64,000 nt of DNA from contig NZ_JAVFCB010000012.1 of the NCBI RefSeq assembly GCF_030865425.1, positions 33,423 to 97,422 on the forward strand, written 5' to 3'. Positions within the stretch are counted from its first letter, which is position 1. Each line of letters begins with the position of its first letter. Source of the DNA: Microbacterium capsulatum. Its GTDB lineage: Bacteria; Actinomycetota; Actinomycetes; Actinomycetales; Microbacteriaceae. Below, in pieces: positions 23,609-32,585 of the stretch. The notes under the pieces were generated by a model. It had not been told where the DNA came from, made no database searches, and was given only the letters and a program-made list of their open reading frames with translations. A program made the position numbers and the translations under genes.

Positions 23609-25729
23609 TCAATTCTGCGCCGTCAGGTCGTACAGAGTCACGCCGTCCACGGTCCGCGCCGTGAAGTGCGCGGTGACCCACTGCGTGATCTGCGAGGAGA
23701 CGTCGCTGCCGCCGTTGGCCCGGCCGATGCGTCCTCCGCCGATGAAGTAGTGGATCCTCCCTGCCGCGACGTCGGCCTGGAACTGCGCGAGCGTCGGCGA
23801 CGGGTCGCTGCCGTTGAAGCCGCCGATCGGCATCACCGCACCGCCCGTGCCGAGCTGGTAGCCGGCGGCGGTCTGGGATCCGATCGACGCGGCGACCCAG
23901 GTGTAGTGCGATGCGTTCGCCTGCAGCAACGCCTTCAGCTGCGCGCTCACGGTGGAGGCGTTGAGCAGACCGCCCGCGCCGCCGCGCCCGCCGAACCGGT
24001 TGGGCCGGGTGCCGTTCTGGGTTCCGGTTCCGCCCTGGGTTCCGGTCCCGCCCTGCGCACCGGTGCCGCCGTTCCCGCGCCCGCCGAAGCCGCCGCCCGG
24101 TCCGGGGAACCCGCCGGCGCCGCCCTGAGCCGCGCCCGGGAACCCGCCCGCCGCGCCGGGGGCTCCGCCCGGGAATCCGCCGCGGAACCCGCCGAATCCG
24201 GCCCCCGCGACCGCCGGCCCGGCCGACACGATGGATCCGGAGTGCGCCGTGCCGATCGTCTGCAGCGTGTACGCGGCAGGGCCCAGCAGCGCCCCGACCA
24301 GCAGCGTCGACACGGCCGAGGCGGTGACGATCCGCGAGCGCGGCGGGAGCAGCACGAGCACGGCGCCGGCGAGCAGCGCGACGAGCACGACGATCTTGAG
24401 CCAGGGCAGCCAGGTCGCGGAGCGGTCCAGGAGCACCCAGGCCCACACGGCCGTGGCGACCGCGGTCGCGGCCAGCACGATCCGCACCCAGAGCCGGTCG
24501 CGGTGGCCGAACAGCACCGCGCCGCCGGTTCCGACCAGACCCGCCACCGGTGCGGCGAGGGCGACCGTGTAGTACGGGTGGAAGATTCCCGCCATGAAGC
24601 TGAAGGCGATCATCGAAACGAGCAGCCAGCCCGCGAACGCAACGATCAGGATCCGCCGGGGATCCCGCCGCGGGGCGCGACCGATGAGCACCAGCGCCGC
24701 CGTCGCCAGGATCAGCGCGGCCGGGATGAGCCACGAGATCTGACCGCCGACGTCGCTCTGGAACATCCGGAGCAGTCCGGTCACGCCCCACGCGCCGCCA
24801 CCGCCGCCGGCCCGCCCGCCGCCGGTCACGCTGCCGGTCTCCTGACCGGTGATGCGGCCGAGGCCGTTGTAGCCGAAGGTCAGCTCGAGGAAGTTGTTCG
24901 ACTGGGATCCGCCGATGAACGGGCGGGCCGAGGCCGGCACGAGCTCGACGATCGCGACCCACCAGCCCGCCGAGACGACGACGGCGCCGAGCGCGGCGAA
25001 GAGGTGCCCGATCCGCTTCGGGATCGTGGTGCGGGCGAACGCGAAGTACAGCCCGGCGAGCGCGGGCAGCACGAGGAACGCCTGCAGCTGCTTGGTGAGG
25101 AACCCGAACCCGACGGCGACCCCGGCGAGCAGCAGCCAGCGCAGCTGCTCCTTGTCGATGGCCCGCACGGTGAGCGCGACCGAGGCGGTGAGCAGCAGCA
25201 GCAGGAGCGCGTCCGGGTTGTTGAACCGGAACATCAGCGCCGCGACCGGGGTGAGCGCGAACGCCGCCGTCGTGACGAGGGCCGCGGCGGCGCCGAAGCG
25301 GCGGCGCACGGTGAACAGCAGGATCGCCGCGGTCGCGACGCCCATCAGCGCCTCCGGCACGAGGATGCTCCACGAGTTCAGCCCGAAGATCCGGGCGGAG
25401 AGCTCCATCGCCCACAGGCTCGCCGGGGGCTTGTCGACCGTGATCGAGTTGCCGGCGTCGCTGGAGCCGTAGAAGAAGGCGACCCAGTTCTGCGTGCCGG
25501 CCTGGACCGCGGCGGAGTAGAACGCGTTCGCCCAGCCGCTCGCGGCGAGGTTCCACACGTAGAGCACCCCGGTCAGCAGCAGCACGCCGGCGGAGGCGGG
25601 AGCCTCCCAGCGGGCGCGGGCCCTCGTCTCGACCGTGTCGTGGGATCCGGTCGTGGGGCCTCCGGAGGCCGGATCGCCGATGGGCGGGTGGGTCGGGAGA
25701 GCCGTTCCGACAGCCAGTGACGCGTTCAT
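23609..25729 (-). CDS. GT39/ArnT-like membrane glycosyltransferase with Gly-rich region
   Basis: A 706-residue polytopic protein of the PMT/ArnT (GT-C) fold: about twelve membrane segments in the first 470 residues and early catalytic-loop sequence WANAFYSAAVQAG...DKPPASLW with the Asp expected for GT39. Two glycine-rich low-complexity stretches follow (GGGRAGGGGGAW near 287 and a longer one about 500-580 with FPGG, GGRG and TQGGTG repeats), then a soluble C-terminal domain (MPIGGFNGSDPSPTLAQF, HYFIGGG). It probably moves sugars from a polyprenyl carrier outside the membrane. Its start overlaps the GT2/GtrA stop. Confidence 0.88.
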   Translation of the reverse strand: MNASLAVGTALPTHPPIGDPASGGPTTGSHDTVETRARARWEAPASAGVLLLTGVLYVWNLAASGWANAFYSAAVQAGTQNWVAFFYGSSDAGNSITVDKPPASLWAMELSARIFGLNSWSILVPEALMGVATAAILLFTVRRRFGAAAALVTTAAFALTPVAALMFRFNNPDALLLLLLTASVALTVRAIDKEQLRWLLLAGVAVGFGFLTKQLQAFLVLPALAGLYFAFARTTIPKRIGHLFAALGAVVVSAGWWVAIVELVPASARPFIGGSQSNNFLELTFGYNGLGRITGQETGSVTGGGRAGGGGGAWGVTGLLRMFQSDVGGQISWLIPAALILATAALVLIGRAPRRDPRRILIVAFAGWLLVSMIAFSFMAGIFHPYYTVALAAPVAGLVGTGGAVLFGHRDRLWVRIVLAATAVATAVWAWVLLDRSATWLPWLKIVVLVALLAGAVLVLLPPRSRIVTASAVSTLLVGALLGPAAYTLQTIGTAHSGSIVSAGPAVAGAGFGGFRGGFPGGAPGAAGGFPGAAQGGAGGFPGPGGGFGGRGNGGTGAQGGTGTQGGTGTQNGTRPNRFGGRGGAGGLLNASTVSAQLKALLQANASHYTWVAASIGSQTAAGYQLGTGGAVMPIGGFNGSDPSPTLAQFQADVAAGRIHYFIGGGRIGRANGGSDVSSQITQWVTAHFTARTVDGVTLYDLTAQN

Positions 25730-26982
25730 GAGCGGTTCGCCTCCTGAGCGAGGGTGGTGAGGTGATGCCGGGTGGAGAGCGGTTCCGGGTGGTCGGCGGG
25801 AGCACGGTCGCGGAACACCCACACCCGCAGCAGGACGAAGCGCAGCAGGGTCGCCACGAGGTTGGCGACCGTCAGCACGCCGACCTCGACGAAGGCTCCC
25901 GGATGCGGATCCGTGGCGTGCAGCAGCACGAGGGATCCCGACGTCAGCAGCCACGCCATCCCGAAGACGACGAGACCCTGCAGGTGGTGCGCGGCGGCGC
26001 CGCTCCGGCCGCGGATGCCGAACGTGAACCGGCGGTTCGCGGCGGTGTTCGCGATCGCGGTGACCAGCAGCGCGAGGAAGTTCGCCGCCTGCGCGGGCAT
26101 CGCGAGCTGGAACAGCAGGTACGCGAGCGCATAGGCGACCGTGGACAGCACGCCGATCACGCCGAACCGCACGAGCTGGGCGAACAGCGGGACGGTCGGC
26201 TGCGCATACGGGTGCCGGCCGATCTCGCGGTAGATGTCGTCCACGGGGATCCGGCCGCGGACCAGATCTGCGCCGACGCGCACCATGCCCCTGAGGTCCG
26301 CGATCGCGGTCGGGACGATGTCGACCGAGCTGTGCGGGTCGTCGATCCAGTCGACCGGGACCTCGTGGATCCGCAGTCCGGAGCGCTCGGCGAGGAGCAG
26401 CAGCTCGGTGTCGAAGAACCAGGCGTCGTCCTCGACGTACGGCAGCAGCCGGTGCGCCGCCTCCGCGCGGATGGCCTTGAATCCGCACTGCGCGTCGCTG
26501 AAGCGGACGCCGAACGCGCCCCGCAGCAGCAGGTTGTACGAGCGCGAGACGAACTCGCGCTTACCGCCGCGCACGATCCGCGAGGCGCGGGAGAGCCGGG
26601 ATCCGATCGCGAGGTCGGAGTGCCCGGACAGCAGCGGCGCGACGAGCGGCCGCAGCGCCCGCAGATCCGTGGAGAGGTCCTCGTCGACGTACACGAGCAC
26701 CCGGGCCGGGGAGGCGGACCAGACCGCCCGCAGCGCCCGGCCGCGCCCCTTCTCCGGCAGGTGAACGGCGACGACGCCCTCGAAGCGGGCCGCGAGCTCG
26801 TCGGCGATCCGCGCCGTGTCGTCGGTGCTGGCGTTGTCGGCGATCGTGATCCGCCAGCTCGCGAACCCGTCGCCGCCGAGGTGCTCGTGCAGCAGCGCGA
26901 TGCTCTGCTCGAGCGTGTCCTGCTCGTTGTGCACGGGGACGACGACATCGAGGTCGAGGTCGAGCGGCGGCTGATCGGTCAT
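25726..26982 (-). CDS. GT2 family glycosyltransferase fused to GtrA-like membrane domain
   Basis: A 418-residue fusion. Residues about 8-250 are a GT-A transferase of the dolichyl-phosphate/polyprenyl-phosphate sugar synthase type (VVVPVHNEQDTLEQSI, nucleotide-binding DED in VYVDEDLST, GFKAIRAEAAHRLL, VPVDWIDDPHSSV). Residues about 280-400 are four GtrA-like helices (LVRFGVIGVLSTVAYALAYL). It likely makes and flips a polyprenyl-phosphate sugar that the next enzyme in the operon, the GT39 protein, uses. First gene of the leftward operon. Confidence 0.92.
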   Translation of the reverse strand: MTDQPPLDLDLDVVVPVHNEQDTLEQSIALLHEHLGGDGFASWRITIADNASTDDTARIADELAARFEGVVAVHLPEKGRGRALRAVWSASPARVLVYVDEDLSTDLRALRPLVAPLLSGHSDLAIGSRLSRASRIVRGGKREFVSRSYNLLLRGAFGVRFSDAQCGFKAIRAEAAHRLLPYVEDDAWFFDTELLLLAERSGLRIHEVPVDWIDDPHSSVDIVPTAIADLRGMVRVGADLVRGRIPVDDIYREIGRHPYAQPTVPLFAQLVRFGVIGVLSTVAYALAYLLFQLAMPAQAANFLALLVTAIANTAANRRFTFGIRGRSGAAAHHLQGLVVFGMAWLLTSGSLVLLHATDPHPGAFVEVGVLTVANLVATLLRFVLLRVWVFRDRAPADHPEPLSTRHHLTTLAQEANRS

Positions 26983-27046
26983 GGATCCATGGTCGGGATC
27001 GCTCCGGCGGAGCCGCTGTGTCCGGCCTATGGGTGGGGTAAGGACG

Positions 27047-27077
27047 TCCGGTGCAGAGATCGAGCCTCTGCACCGGA
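27047..27077 (-). terminator. terminator at the end of the hydantoinase-type operon
   Basis: Twelve-base arms TCCGGTGCAGAG (27047-27058) and complement (27066-27077) with a seven-base loop, 24 bases beyond the amidohydrolase stop on the minus strand. Confidence 0.8.
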
Positions 27078-27100
27078 GTCCTCGGGGACGGGGCTCCGCC

Positions 27101-28306
27101 TCAGACCGGGATCGGGTCGACCACCGCACCGCCCTGGACGACCCGCCGTCGGGCATCCGGCTCCCACAGCGCGGCGGGATCCTCGAGCGGATCCCCGTCG
27201 AGGACGACGACGTCGCCGTACGCTCCCCGGCCCAGATGCCCGAGCGCGGAATCGCCGAGGATCTCCGCGTTTCCGGCGGTCATCGAGTGCAGGGCCTCCT
27301 CCGCGCCGATCGCCTCGACCTGCAGCCGGACGCCGCGCAGCTGATCGTCCTCCATGTCGCCCATGAGATCGGTGCCGAAGCCGAGCCGCACGCCGGCGGC
27401 GAGCGCGAGCGCCGCGGCGTCCTTGCCCCGATCCAGCACCTCCGCGTTCTTTGCGAGGGAGATCTCGTTGAGGCCGAGCTCGGCGCCGCGCCGGCCCATG
27501 GCGTCGTACGTCGCCAGGGTCGGGACGAGGAACACGCCCCGCCGCGCCATCTCCTCCGCCGCCGCGGACTCGATCAGGTTGCCGTGCTCGATGCACCGCA
27601 CGCCGTTCTCTATCGAGTGCAGCACGGATTCCGACGAGTACGAGTGCGCGGTCACGTAGCTGCCCCGACGGGCGGCCTCGTCGCACACGGCCCGCAGTTC
27701 CTCTGCGGAGTACTGCGGCACCCGCACCGGATCCGTCAAGGAGAAGACGCCCCCCGAGGTCATCACCTTGATCGCATGCGCGCCCGTGCGCAGACGGTCG
27801 CGCACCGCGACCCGCAGTGCATCCACCCCGTCGACGACGTCGCACATGTGACCGTGCCCGAAGCAGACGTCGACGTGCGCGGAGCGCGGATCGCCGTGCC
27901 CGCCGGTCTGACTCAGCGCCGGTCCGGTGAAGAGGTAGCGGGGGGAGGCGAACACGCCGTCGTCCACGGCGCGTCTCAGACCGATGTCTCCCCCGGCCAC
28001 GTCGCGCACCGTCGTGAAGCCGCGCTGCTGCGCGGCGCCGAGGCGCCGCGCTCCCTTCAGCGCCGCGTAGCTCAGCGGCCCGCGCTCGTTCTCGAACTGA
28101 TCGACCCCCAGCCCGTAGGCGTGGAAGTGGGCGTCGATGAGGCCGGGGACGACCCAGGCACCCGCGCCGTCCATCACGGGGACGCCGTCCGGGGCGCGCT
28201 CGGCGATCCTGCCGTCGACGATCACCAGATCGCGCCGCGCGAACCCCCTTCCGCGTCCTTGCCAGACCTGGGCGCCGACGATCACCAGCGAGCTGCTCCG
28301 CACCAT
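27101..28306 (-). CDS. amidohydrolase (imidazolonepropionase/prolidase-like)
   Basis: A 401-residue metal-dependent hydrolase of the amidohydrolase superfamily. Visible metal and catalytic motifs: DAHFHAYG (strand 1 HxH), IKVMTSGG with the likely carboxylated lysine, VTAHSYSS, CIEHGN and the strand-8 Asp in GTDLMGDM. The sequence type covers imidazolonepropionase-like and Xaa-Pro/N-acyl amino acid hydrolases; a cyclic amide or N-acyl amino acid is a reasonable substrate. Last gene of the twelve-gene leftward locus, 25 bases after HyuB1. Confidence 0.88.
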   Translation of the reverse strand: MVRSSSLVIVGAQVWQGRGRGFARRDLVIVDGRIAERAPDGVPVMDGAGAWVVPGLIDAHFHAYGLGVDQFENERGPLSYAALKGARRLGAAQQRGFTTVRDVAGGDIGLRRAVDDGVFASPRYLFTGPALSQTGGHGDPRSAHVDVCFGHGHMCDVVDGVDALRVAVRDRLRTGAHAIKVMTSGGVFSLTDPVRVPQYSAEELRAVCDEAARRGSYVTAHSYSSESVLHSIENGVRCIEHGNLIESAAAEEMARRGVFLVPTLATYDAMGRRGAELGLNEISLAKNAEVLDRGKDAAALALAAGVRLGFGTDLMGDMEDDQLRGVRLQVEAIGAEEALHSMTAGNAEILGDSALGHLGRGAYGDVVVLDGDPLEDPAALWEPDARRRVVQGGAVVDPIPV

Positions 28307-28331
28307 CGCACTCTCCTCTCGACGACGTCCG

Positions 28332-30038
28332 CTACCGGCTCCGCAGCGCCGCGGTCGCTGCGGCGTCGACCCGGAAGTCCTCGTCGATGACGACGCGGTA
28401 CCCCTGCTCCGCGGCCTCGCGCGTCACGAATCCGTTGCGCACGTCCCGCGCGATCGCGTCGTGGTCGCGCTCCAGCGGGTCGCCGTATCCGCCGCCTCCG
28501 CCGGTCGCGTTCACGAGCACTTCACCGGCCTCGAGGCGGTTGTAGCTGCCTCCCTGCCAGACCTCCTGCGGCGTTCCCGGGTTCAGGATCACGGCGTTCG
28601 GAACTCCTTCGCCGCCGCCCGCGATGGGCCACGGCTTCGTCTGCGTCTTGTACGCGATCATGATGCCGGTGCCCGGTGCGGTGAACCGGTATGCGCGGGA
28701 GATGCCGACGCCACCGCGATGCTTGCCGACGCCGCCGCTGTCCGGACGGTATCCGTAGTGCTCGAGGAACAACGGGGTGCGCATCTCGAACACCTCGACC
28801 GGGGTGTTCCGGCAACCCGGCTCGGAGAGGTGCATGATGCCGTCCTGGCCGTCATGCGTCGCGGTGCCGCCGAACCCCACGGCCTCGTTGCTGCCGTCCT
28901 GCCAGAGCTCCCCCGTGCGGGGATGCGTCCCGAGTCCGATGAACGCCCCGACGTCGCCGCCGGAGCAGGCCGGGATGAGATCCGGCATCCCCTGGGCGAG
29001 CGCCTTCAGGACGACTTCGCCCGCCAGGATGCCGGTCCACAGAGTGAAGGTGGGCATGGGCGGCAGCGCGTGCACGACCGAGCCCGGTTCCGTCACCACG
29101 CGCATCGGCGCGAAATTGCCGGCCACGACCGGGGAGTCGGGCGTGGTGAGCGACTTGAAGATCAGGCAGCACGCCGCCTCGGTCATGCCGAGCGGCACGT
29201 TGACCGGCCCCTTCACGCCCTTCGCGCTGCCGGTCCAGTCGATCACCATCTCCTCGTCGGTGACGGTGACGGTGCATTGCAGCTTCACCAGCTCGCCGAC
29301 GTCGACGCCGTCCTCGTCCACGTAGTCGACCGCGGTCCACGTGCCCTTCGGCAGCTTCGCGACCGCGAGCCGGGCCAGGCGCTCGCCGTGCTCGTTGATC
29401 GCCGCCATCGCCGCGGTGAGCGTCCCCGCGCCGTACTTCTCGGCGAGCTCGCGGGTGCGCTTGACGCCGGTGAAGCACGCCGAGACCTGCGACTGGATGT
29501 CGCCGAGCGTGGCGCGAGGCCGGCGGCTGTTGAACTTGATGATGTTGATGACGTCGTCGTTCTGCACCCCCCTGCGATACAGCTTCGACACCGGGAGGAT
29601 GAGACCCTCCTGCGAGAGGTCGGTCGAGTCGAGCACGTAGCCCGGGTCCTTCTGGTTCAGGTCGACGACATGCACGCGGCAGGTGACGAAGCCGATGAGC
29701 TCCTCCCCGTGGTGCACGGGCGCGAAGACGAGCGGATCGAGCACGTGCGCGCTGGACCAGTAGGGGTAGTTGACGATGAAGACATCGCCGGGATCCATCG
29801 CGTCCTTGCCGAGGAAGTCGATCGAGTGCTTCAGCCCCGAGTCGTTGCCGCGGGTGAAGACGGCGACGCCGGGGGTGTCCGCGACGACGTTCCCGTCCGC
29901 GTCGTGGATCCCGATGCCGTAGTCGTGCACCTCGTAGACGACCGTGTTGTAGGCCGTGCGGCAGAGGTTGCGGGCGATCTCCTCGGCCGCGGCGAGCAGG
30001 CCGTGCCGGATGATCTCGGTGGTAATCGCGTCGACCAT
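28332..30038 (-). CDS. hyuB: hydantoinase B/oxoprolinase beta-type subunit (HyuB1)
   Basis: A 568-residue HyuB-family protein. Typical blocks are EVHDYGIGIHDADGNVVADTPG, DPGDVFIVNYPYWSSAHVLD, FDVTGSA-like IDWTGSAKGVKGPVN, and GGGGGYGDPLERD near the C terminus. HyuB works with HyuA in ATP-dependent opening of cyclic amides (N-methylhydantoin, 5-oxoproline) and the fold is shared with acetone carboxylase subunits. It starts two bases after the HyuA1 stop, so the pair is stoichiometric. A second pair lies at 40-44 kb. Confidence 0.92.
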   Translation of the reverse strand: MVDAITTEIIRHGLLAAAEEIARNLCRTAYNTVVYEVHDYGIGIHDADGNVVADTPGVAVFTRGNDSGLKHSIDFLGKDAMDPGDVFIVNYPYWSSAHVLDPLVFAPVHHGEELIGFVTCRVHVVDLNQKDPGYVLDSTDLSQEGLILPVSKLYRRGVQNDDVINIIKFNSRRPRATLGDIQSQVSACFTGVKRTRELAEKYGAGTLTAAMAAINEHGERLARLAVAKLPKGTWTAVDYVDEDGVDVGELVKLQCTVTVTDEEMVIDWTGSAKGVKGPVNVPLGMTEAACCLIFKSLTTPDSPVVAGNFAPMRVVTEPGSVVHALPPMPTFTLWTGILAGEVVLKALAQGMPDLIPACSGGDVGAFIGLGTHPRTGELWQDGSNEAVGFGGTATHDGQDGIMHLSEPGCRNTPVEVFEMRTPLFLEHYGYRPDSGGVGKHRGGVGISRAYRFTAPGTGIMIAYKTQTKPWPIAGGGEGVPNAVILNPGTPQEVWQGGSYNRLEAGEVLVNATGGGGGYGDPLERDHDAIARDVRNGFVTREAAEQGYRVVIDEDFRVDAAATAALRSR

Positions 30039-30040
30039 GA

Positions 30041-32086
30041 TCAGGCGCCTTTCGCTGCGGTGCGGACGGAGATGACGAGTTCGCCGTAGCGGCCGACCTC
30101 GAGCCGGTCGCCGTGATGGAGCACGGTGGTGGCGGTGTGCTCGGTGACCACGGCGGGGCCCTCGAGCACGTCGCCGGCGAGCATGTCCTCACGAGCGACG
30201 AGCGCGTACTCGACGAGCTCGTCGCCCGGCAGGACGACCGTGCGGGTGCGGCGCGCGAACGCGCTGCCGTCCTCGCGGAACGCCATGCCGGGAAGGTCCG
30301 GCTTGTCGACGACGCCGACGGCGGTCAGGCGGAGCGTCGTGACCTCCACCGCGTCGTCCATGACATGCCCGTACTGCCGTTCGTGCAGCTCGTCGAAGTC
30401 CGCGCGGATCGCCGCCCGCGGATCGCCACCGCCACGGTAGGCGACGGCGACCGAGTGCTCCTGACCCTGGTAGCGCACGTCGAGCGCCCGGTGGAACAGC
30501 CGGGATCCCGGGGCGAACCCTTCCGACTCCAGCAGCTGCGCGGCCTCGCGCTCCATCTCCGAGAAGACGGCGTCCGCGGTCGCCGGGTCCATGCTGTCCA
30601 GCAGCTGGACGTTGGTCCTCGCGAAGTCGTGCTGCACGTCGGCCATCAGCATGCCCAGCGCGGAGAACGCGCCCTGCCCGGGCGGCACGATGACCTCCGG
30701 GATGCCGAGTTCGCGCGCCACGTCGACCGCGACGAGGCCGCCGCCGCCGCCGAAGGAGAGCAGCGAGAAGTCCTTGGGGTCGTGGCCGAGCTCGATCGAG
30801 ATCGCGCGCACCGCCCCCATGATCTTCGTGTTCGAGATCTGCACCATCCCGCGCGCCAACTGCGTGACCGAGAGGCCGAGCTCGTCGGCGATCGGGGTGA
30901 GCGACGCCACGGACTTGTCGCGATCGAGCGTCAGCTCGCCGCCGAGCGGGGTGTCGGTGCCCAGGTAGCCGATGGCCAGGGCGGCGTCGGTGAACGTCGG
31001 TTCCGTGCCGCCGCGACCGTAGGCCGCCGGGCCCGGCAGCGCGCCCGCGCTCTTCGGACCGACCTGGAGCGCTCCGCCCGCGTCGAGGTAGCCGAGGGAT
31101 CCGCCACCCGCGCCGATCGTGTGGATGTAGAGCGAAGGGGTGTTGATCGGCAGGCCCTCGAACTCGGCCCCGTGGTAGAGCACGGGCGATCCGTCCAGGA
31201 CGAGGGAGGCGTCGAGGCTCGTCCCGCCCATGTCGATCGTGATCAGGTTGGGCCGGTCGATGAGCTTGGAGAACCCGGCCGCACCCACCACGCCTCCGGC
31301 CGGCCCGGAGAGGATGAGGTTGACGGGCTGCTCGCGTGCGGCGGAGGCGGTCATCGCCCCGCCGCCCGAACGCGACATGAGGAAGCGCCCGTCGAATCCG
31401 CGCCGCTCCAGCTCGCCTTCGAGCGCCTTGAGGTAGCTCCGCATGATCGGCTTGATGTACGAGTCGAGGACGGCCGTGCTCGTGCGCTCGTACTCGCGGT
31501 ACTCCCGGGACAGCTCGTGCGAGAGGGTGACCTCGACGCCCGGAGCCTCCTCGTTGAGGATCTCGCGCATGCGCTGCTCGTGCGCGGGCGCGACATAGGA
31601 GTGCAGGAAGGCCACGGCCACCGCGGCGTAGCCGCGGCTCGCGATCTCGCGCGCCACGGAGCGGGCGTCCGCCTCGTCGAGAGCCGTGAGGACGCTGCCG
31701 TCGAAGTAGCTGCGCTCGGTCACCTCGAACGTGTCGTAGCGCTCGAGCAGCGCGGCCGGCTTCCGGTAGGCGATGTCGTACATCGCCTTCCGATCGGTAC
31801 GGCCGAGCAGGTAGACATCGCGGAAACCGCGTGTCGCGATCGTCGCGATGCGAGCGCCGGTCCGCGTGAGCAGGGCGTTGAGACCCAGCGTGCTGCCGTG
31901 GTTGAACATCGACACCTGCGCGGGATCGGCCTCCGCCTTGTCGAAGGCGGCGAGGACGCCTCTGGTGGGTTCCTGGGGCGTCGTCGGCACCTTCTCGAAG
32001 CGCAGCTCCCCGGTGCCGGGGACCAGCTTGACGACGTCGGTGAACGTGCCGCCGACGTCGATGGCGACGCGAACGTTGTCTGACAT
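30041..32086 (-). CDS. hyuA: hydantoinase A/oxoprolinase alpha-type subunit (HyuA1)
   Basis: A 681-residue ASKHA-fold ATPase subunit. Phosphate-binding motifs AIDVGGTFTDVV at residues 8-19 and TIDMGGTSLDASLV near 285 are intact; the intervening signature EYERTSTAVLDSYIKPIMRSYL and SGPAGGVVGAAGFSKL are typical, as is the C-terminal ILEATATTVV-type end (VVTEHTATTVLHHGDRL). AGAGGAAGA precedes ATG 32086. It pairs with HyuB1. Substrate unknown. Confidence 0.93.
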   Translation of the reverse strand: MSDNVRVAIDVGGTFTDVVKLVPGTGELRFEKVPTTPQEPTRGVLAAFDKAEADPAQVSMFNHGSTLGLNALLTRTGARIATIATRGFRDVYLLGRTDRKAMYDIAYRKPAALLERYDTFEVTERSYFDGSVLTALDEADARSVAREIASRGYAAVAVAFLHSYVAPAHEQRMREILNEEAPGVEVTLSHELSREYREYERTSTAVLDSYIKPIMRSYLKALEGELERRGFDGRFLMSRSGGGAMTASAAREQPVNLILSGPAGGVVGAAGFSKLIDRPNLITIDMGGTSLDASLVLDGSPVLYHGAEFEGLPINTPSLYIHTIGAGGGSLGYLDAGGALQVGPKSAGALPGPAAYGRGGTEPTFTDAALAIGYLGTDTPLGGELTLDRDKSVASLTPIADELGLSVTQLARGMVQISNTKIMGAVRAISIELGHDPKDFSLLSFGGGGGLVAVDVARELGIPEVIVPPGQGAFSALGMLMADVQHDFARTNVQLLDSMDPATADAVFSEMEREAAQLLESEGFAPGSRLFHRALDVRYQGQEHSVAVAYRGGGDPRAAIRADFDELHERQYGHVMDDAVEVTTLRLTAVGVVDKPDLPGMAFREDGSAFARRTRTVVLPGDELVEYALVAREDMLAGDVLEGPAVVTEHTATTVLHHGDRLEVGRYGELVISVRTAAKGA

Positions 32087-32129
32087 GGGTTCTTCCTCTG
32101 GGATCTCTTGGGTGGACGGAGACGGACCG

Positions 32130-32444
32130 TCAGCCCCGGGTGATTCTCTGGTCGACGCGGTAGACCCGCCCGACGCCGATCTCCGCGTCCGCCAGAAGCT
32201 CGGCGAGCTCCGGTGCGGTGCGCGAGCGGAGGGGGTGGTCGAGCCACTCCTGGTAACCGTTCTCGTCCGGCCACTCGGCCGTGACGACGACCTCCCCGGA
32301 GCCGTCGGCGGCGACGGCGATGTCCGAGCTGACCTGCCGGGTGAGGTTCATCGACTCCTGCAGGATCTGCTCCCGCCGGTAGAGCTCGAGGATGCGCTCG
32401 ACCTGGTCGGGGGTGGCGCGGAGGGTGAGAACTGAGCGATACAT
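32130..32444 (-). CDS. small dimeric alpha/beta-barrel protein (ABM-like)
   Basis: A 104-residue protein: MYRSVLTLRATPDQVERILELY, a long helix with REQILQESMNLTRQ, EVVVTAEWPDENGYQEWLDHPLR and a final helix. The pattern is that of antibiotic-biosynthesis-monooxygenase-like ferredoxin dimers, which include mono-oxygenases, isomerases and binding proteins. It lies 43 bases before HyuA1 and behind an intergenic gap of 141 bases after the PucR gene. It may process or hold a ring intermediate; inference only. Confidence 0.7.
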   Translation of the reverse strand: MYRSVLTLRATPDQVERILELYRREQILQESMNLTRQVSSDIAVAADGSGEVVVTAEWPDENGYQEWLDHPLRSRTAPELAELLADAEIGVGRVYRVDQRITRG

Positions 32445-32585
32445 GGGATCTGGAACTCCTCGAAAGGGTGTCTGTGCAGCCGAACGTGCTCGACTGCTGC
32501 GACGGTATCCCTCGGTTCGCGCGCGCCGTTATGCAAGGTGCACAGCCGGAGCGGCCGTGCGGGTGCCCTTCGGCGGTCGATGCGC
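32445..32585 (-). promoter_or_regulatory. intra-cluster gap with an inverted repeat pair
   Basis: The widest gap in the twelve-gene run. CTGTGCA (32472-32478) and TGCACAG (32539-32545) form a distant inverted repeat, each next to GCCG. The gap is large enough for an internal promoter serving the second HyuA/HyuB pair, possibly under the PucR-type regulator encoded just upstream. No clear -10 is seen. Confidence 0.3.

Noticed and set aside
28332..32086. Specific naming of HyuA1/HyuB1 as 5-oxoprolinase or N-methylhydantoinase
   Set aside because: Family membership is clear, but subfamily cannot be decided without a tree; the substrate is left open.
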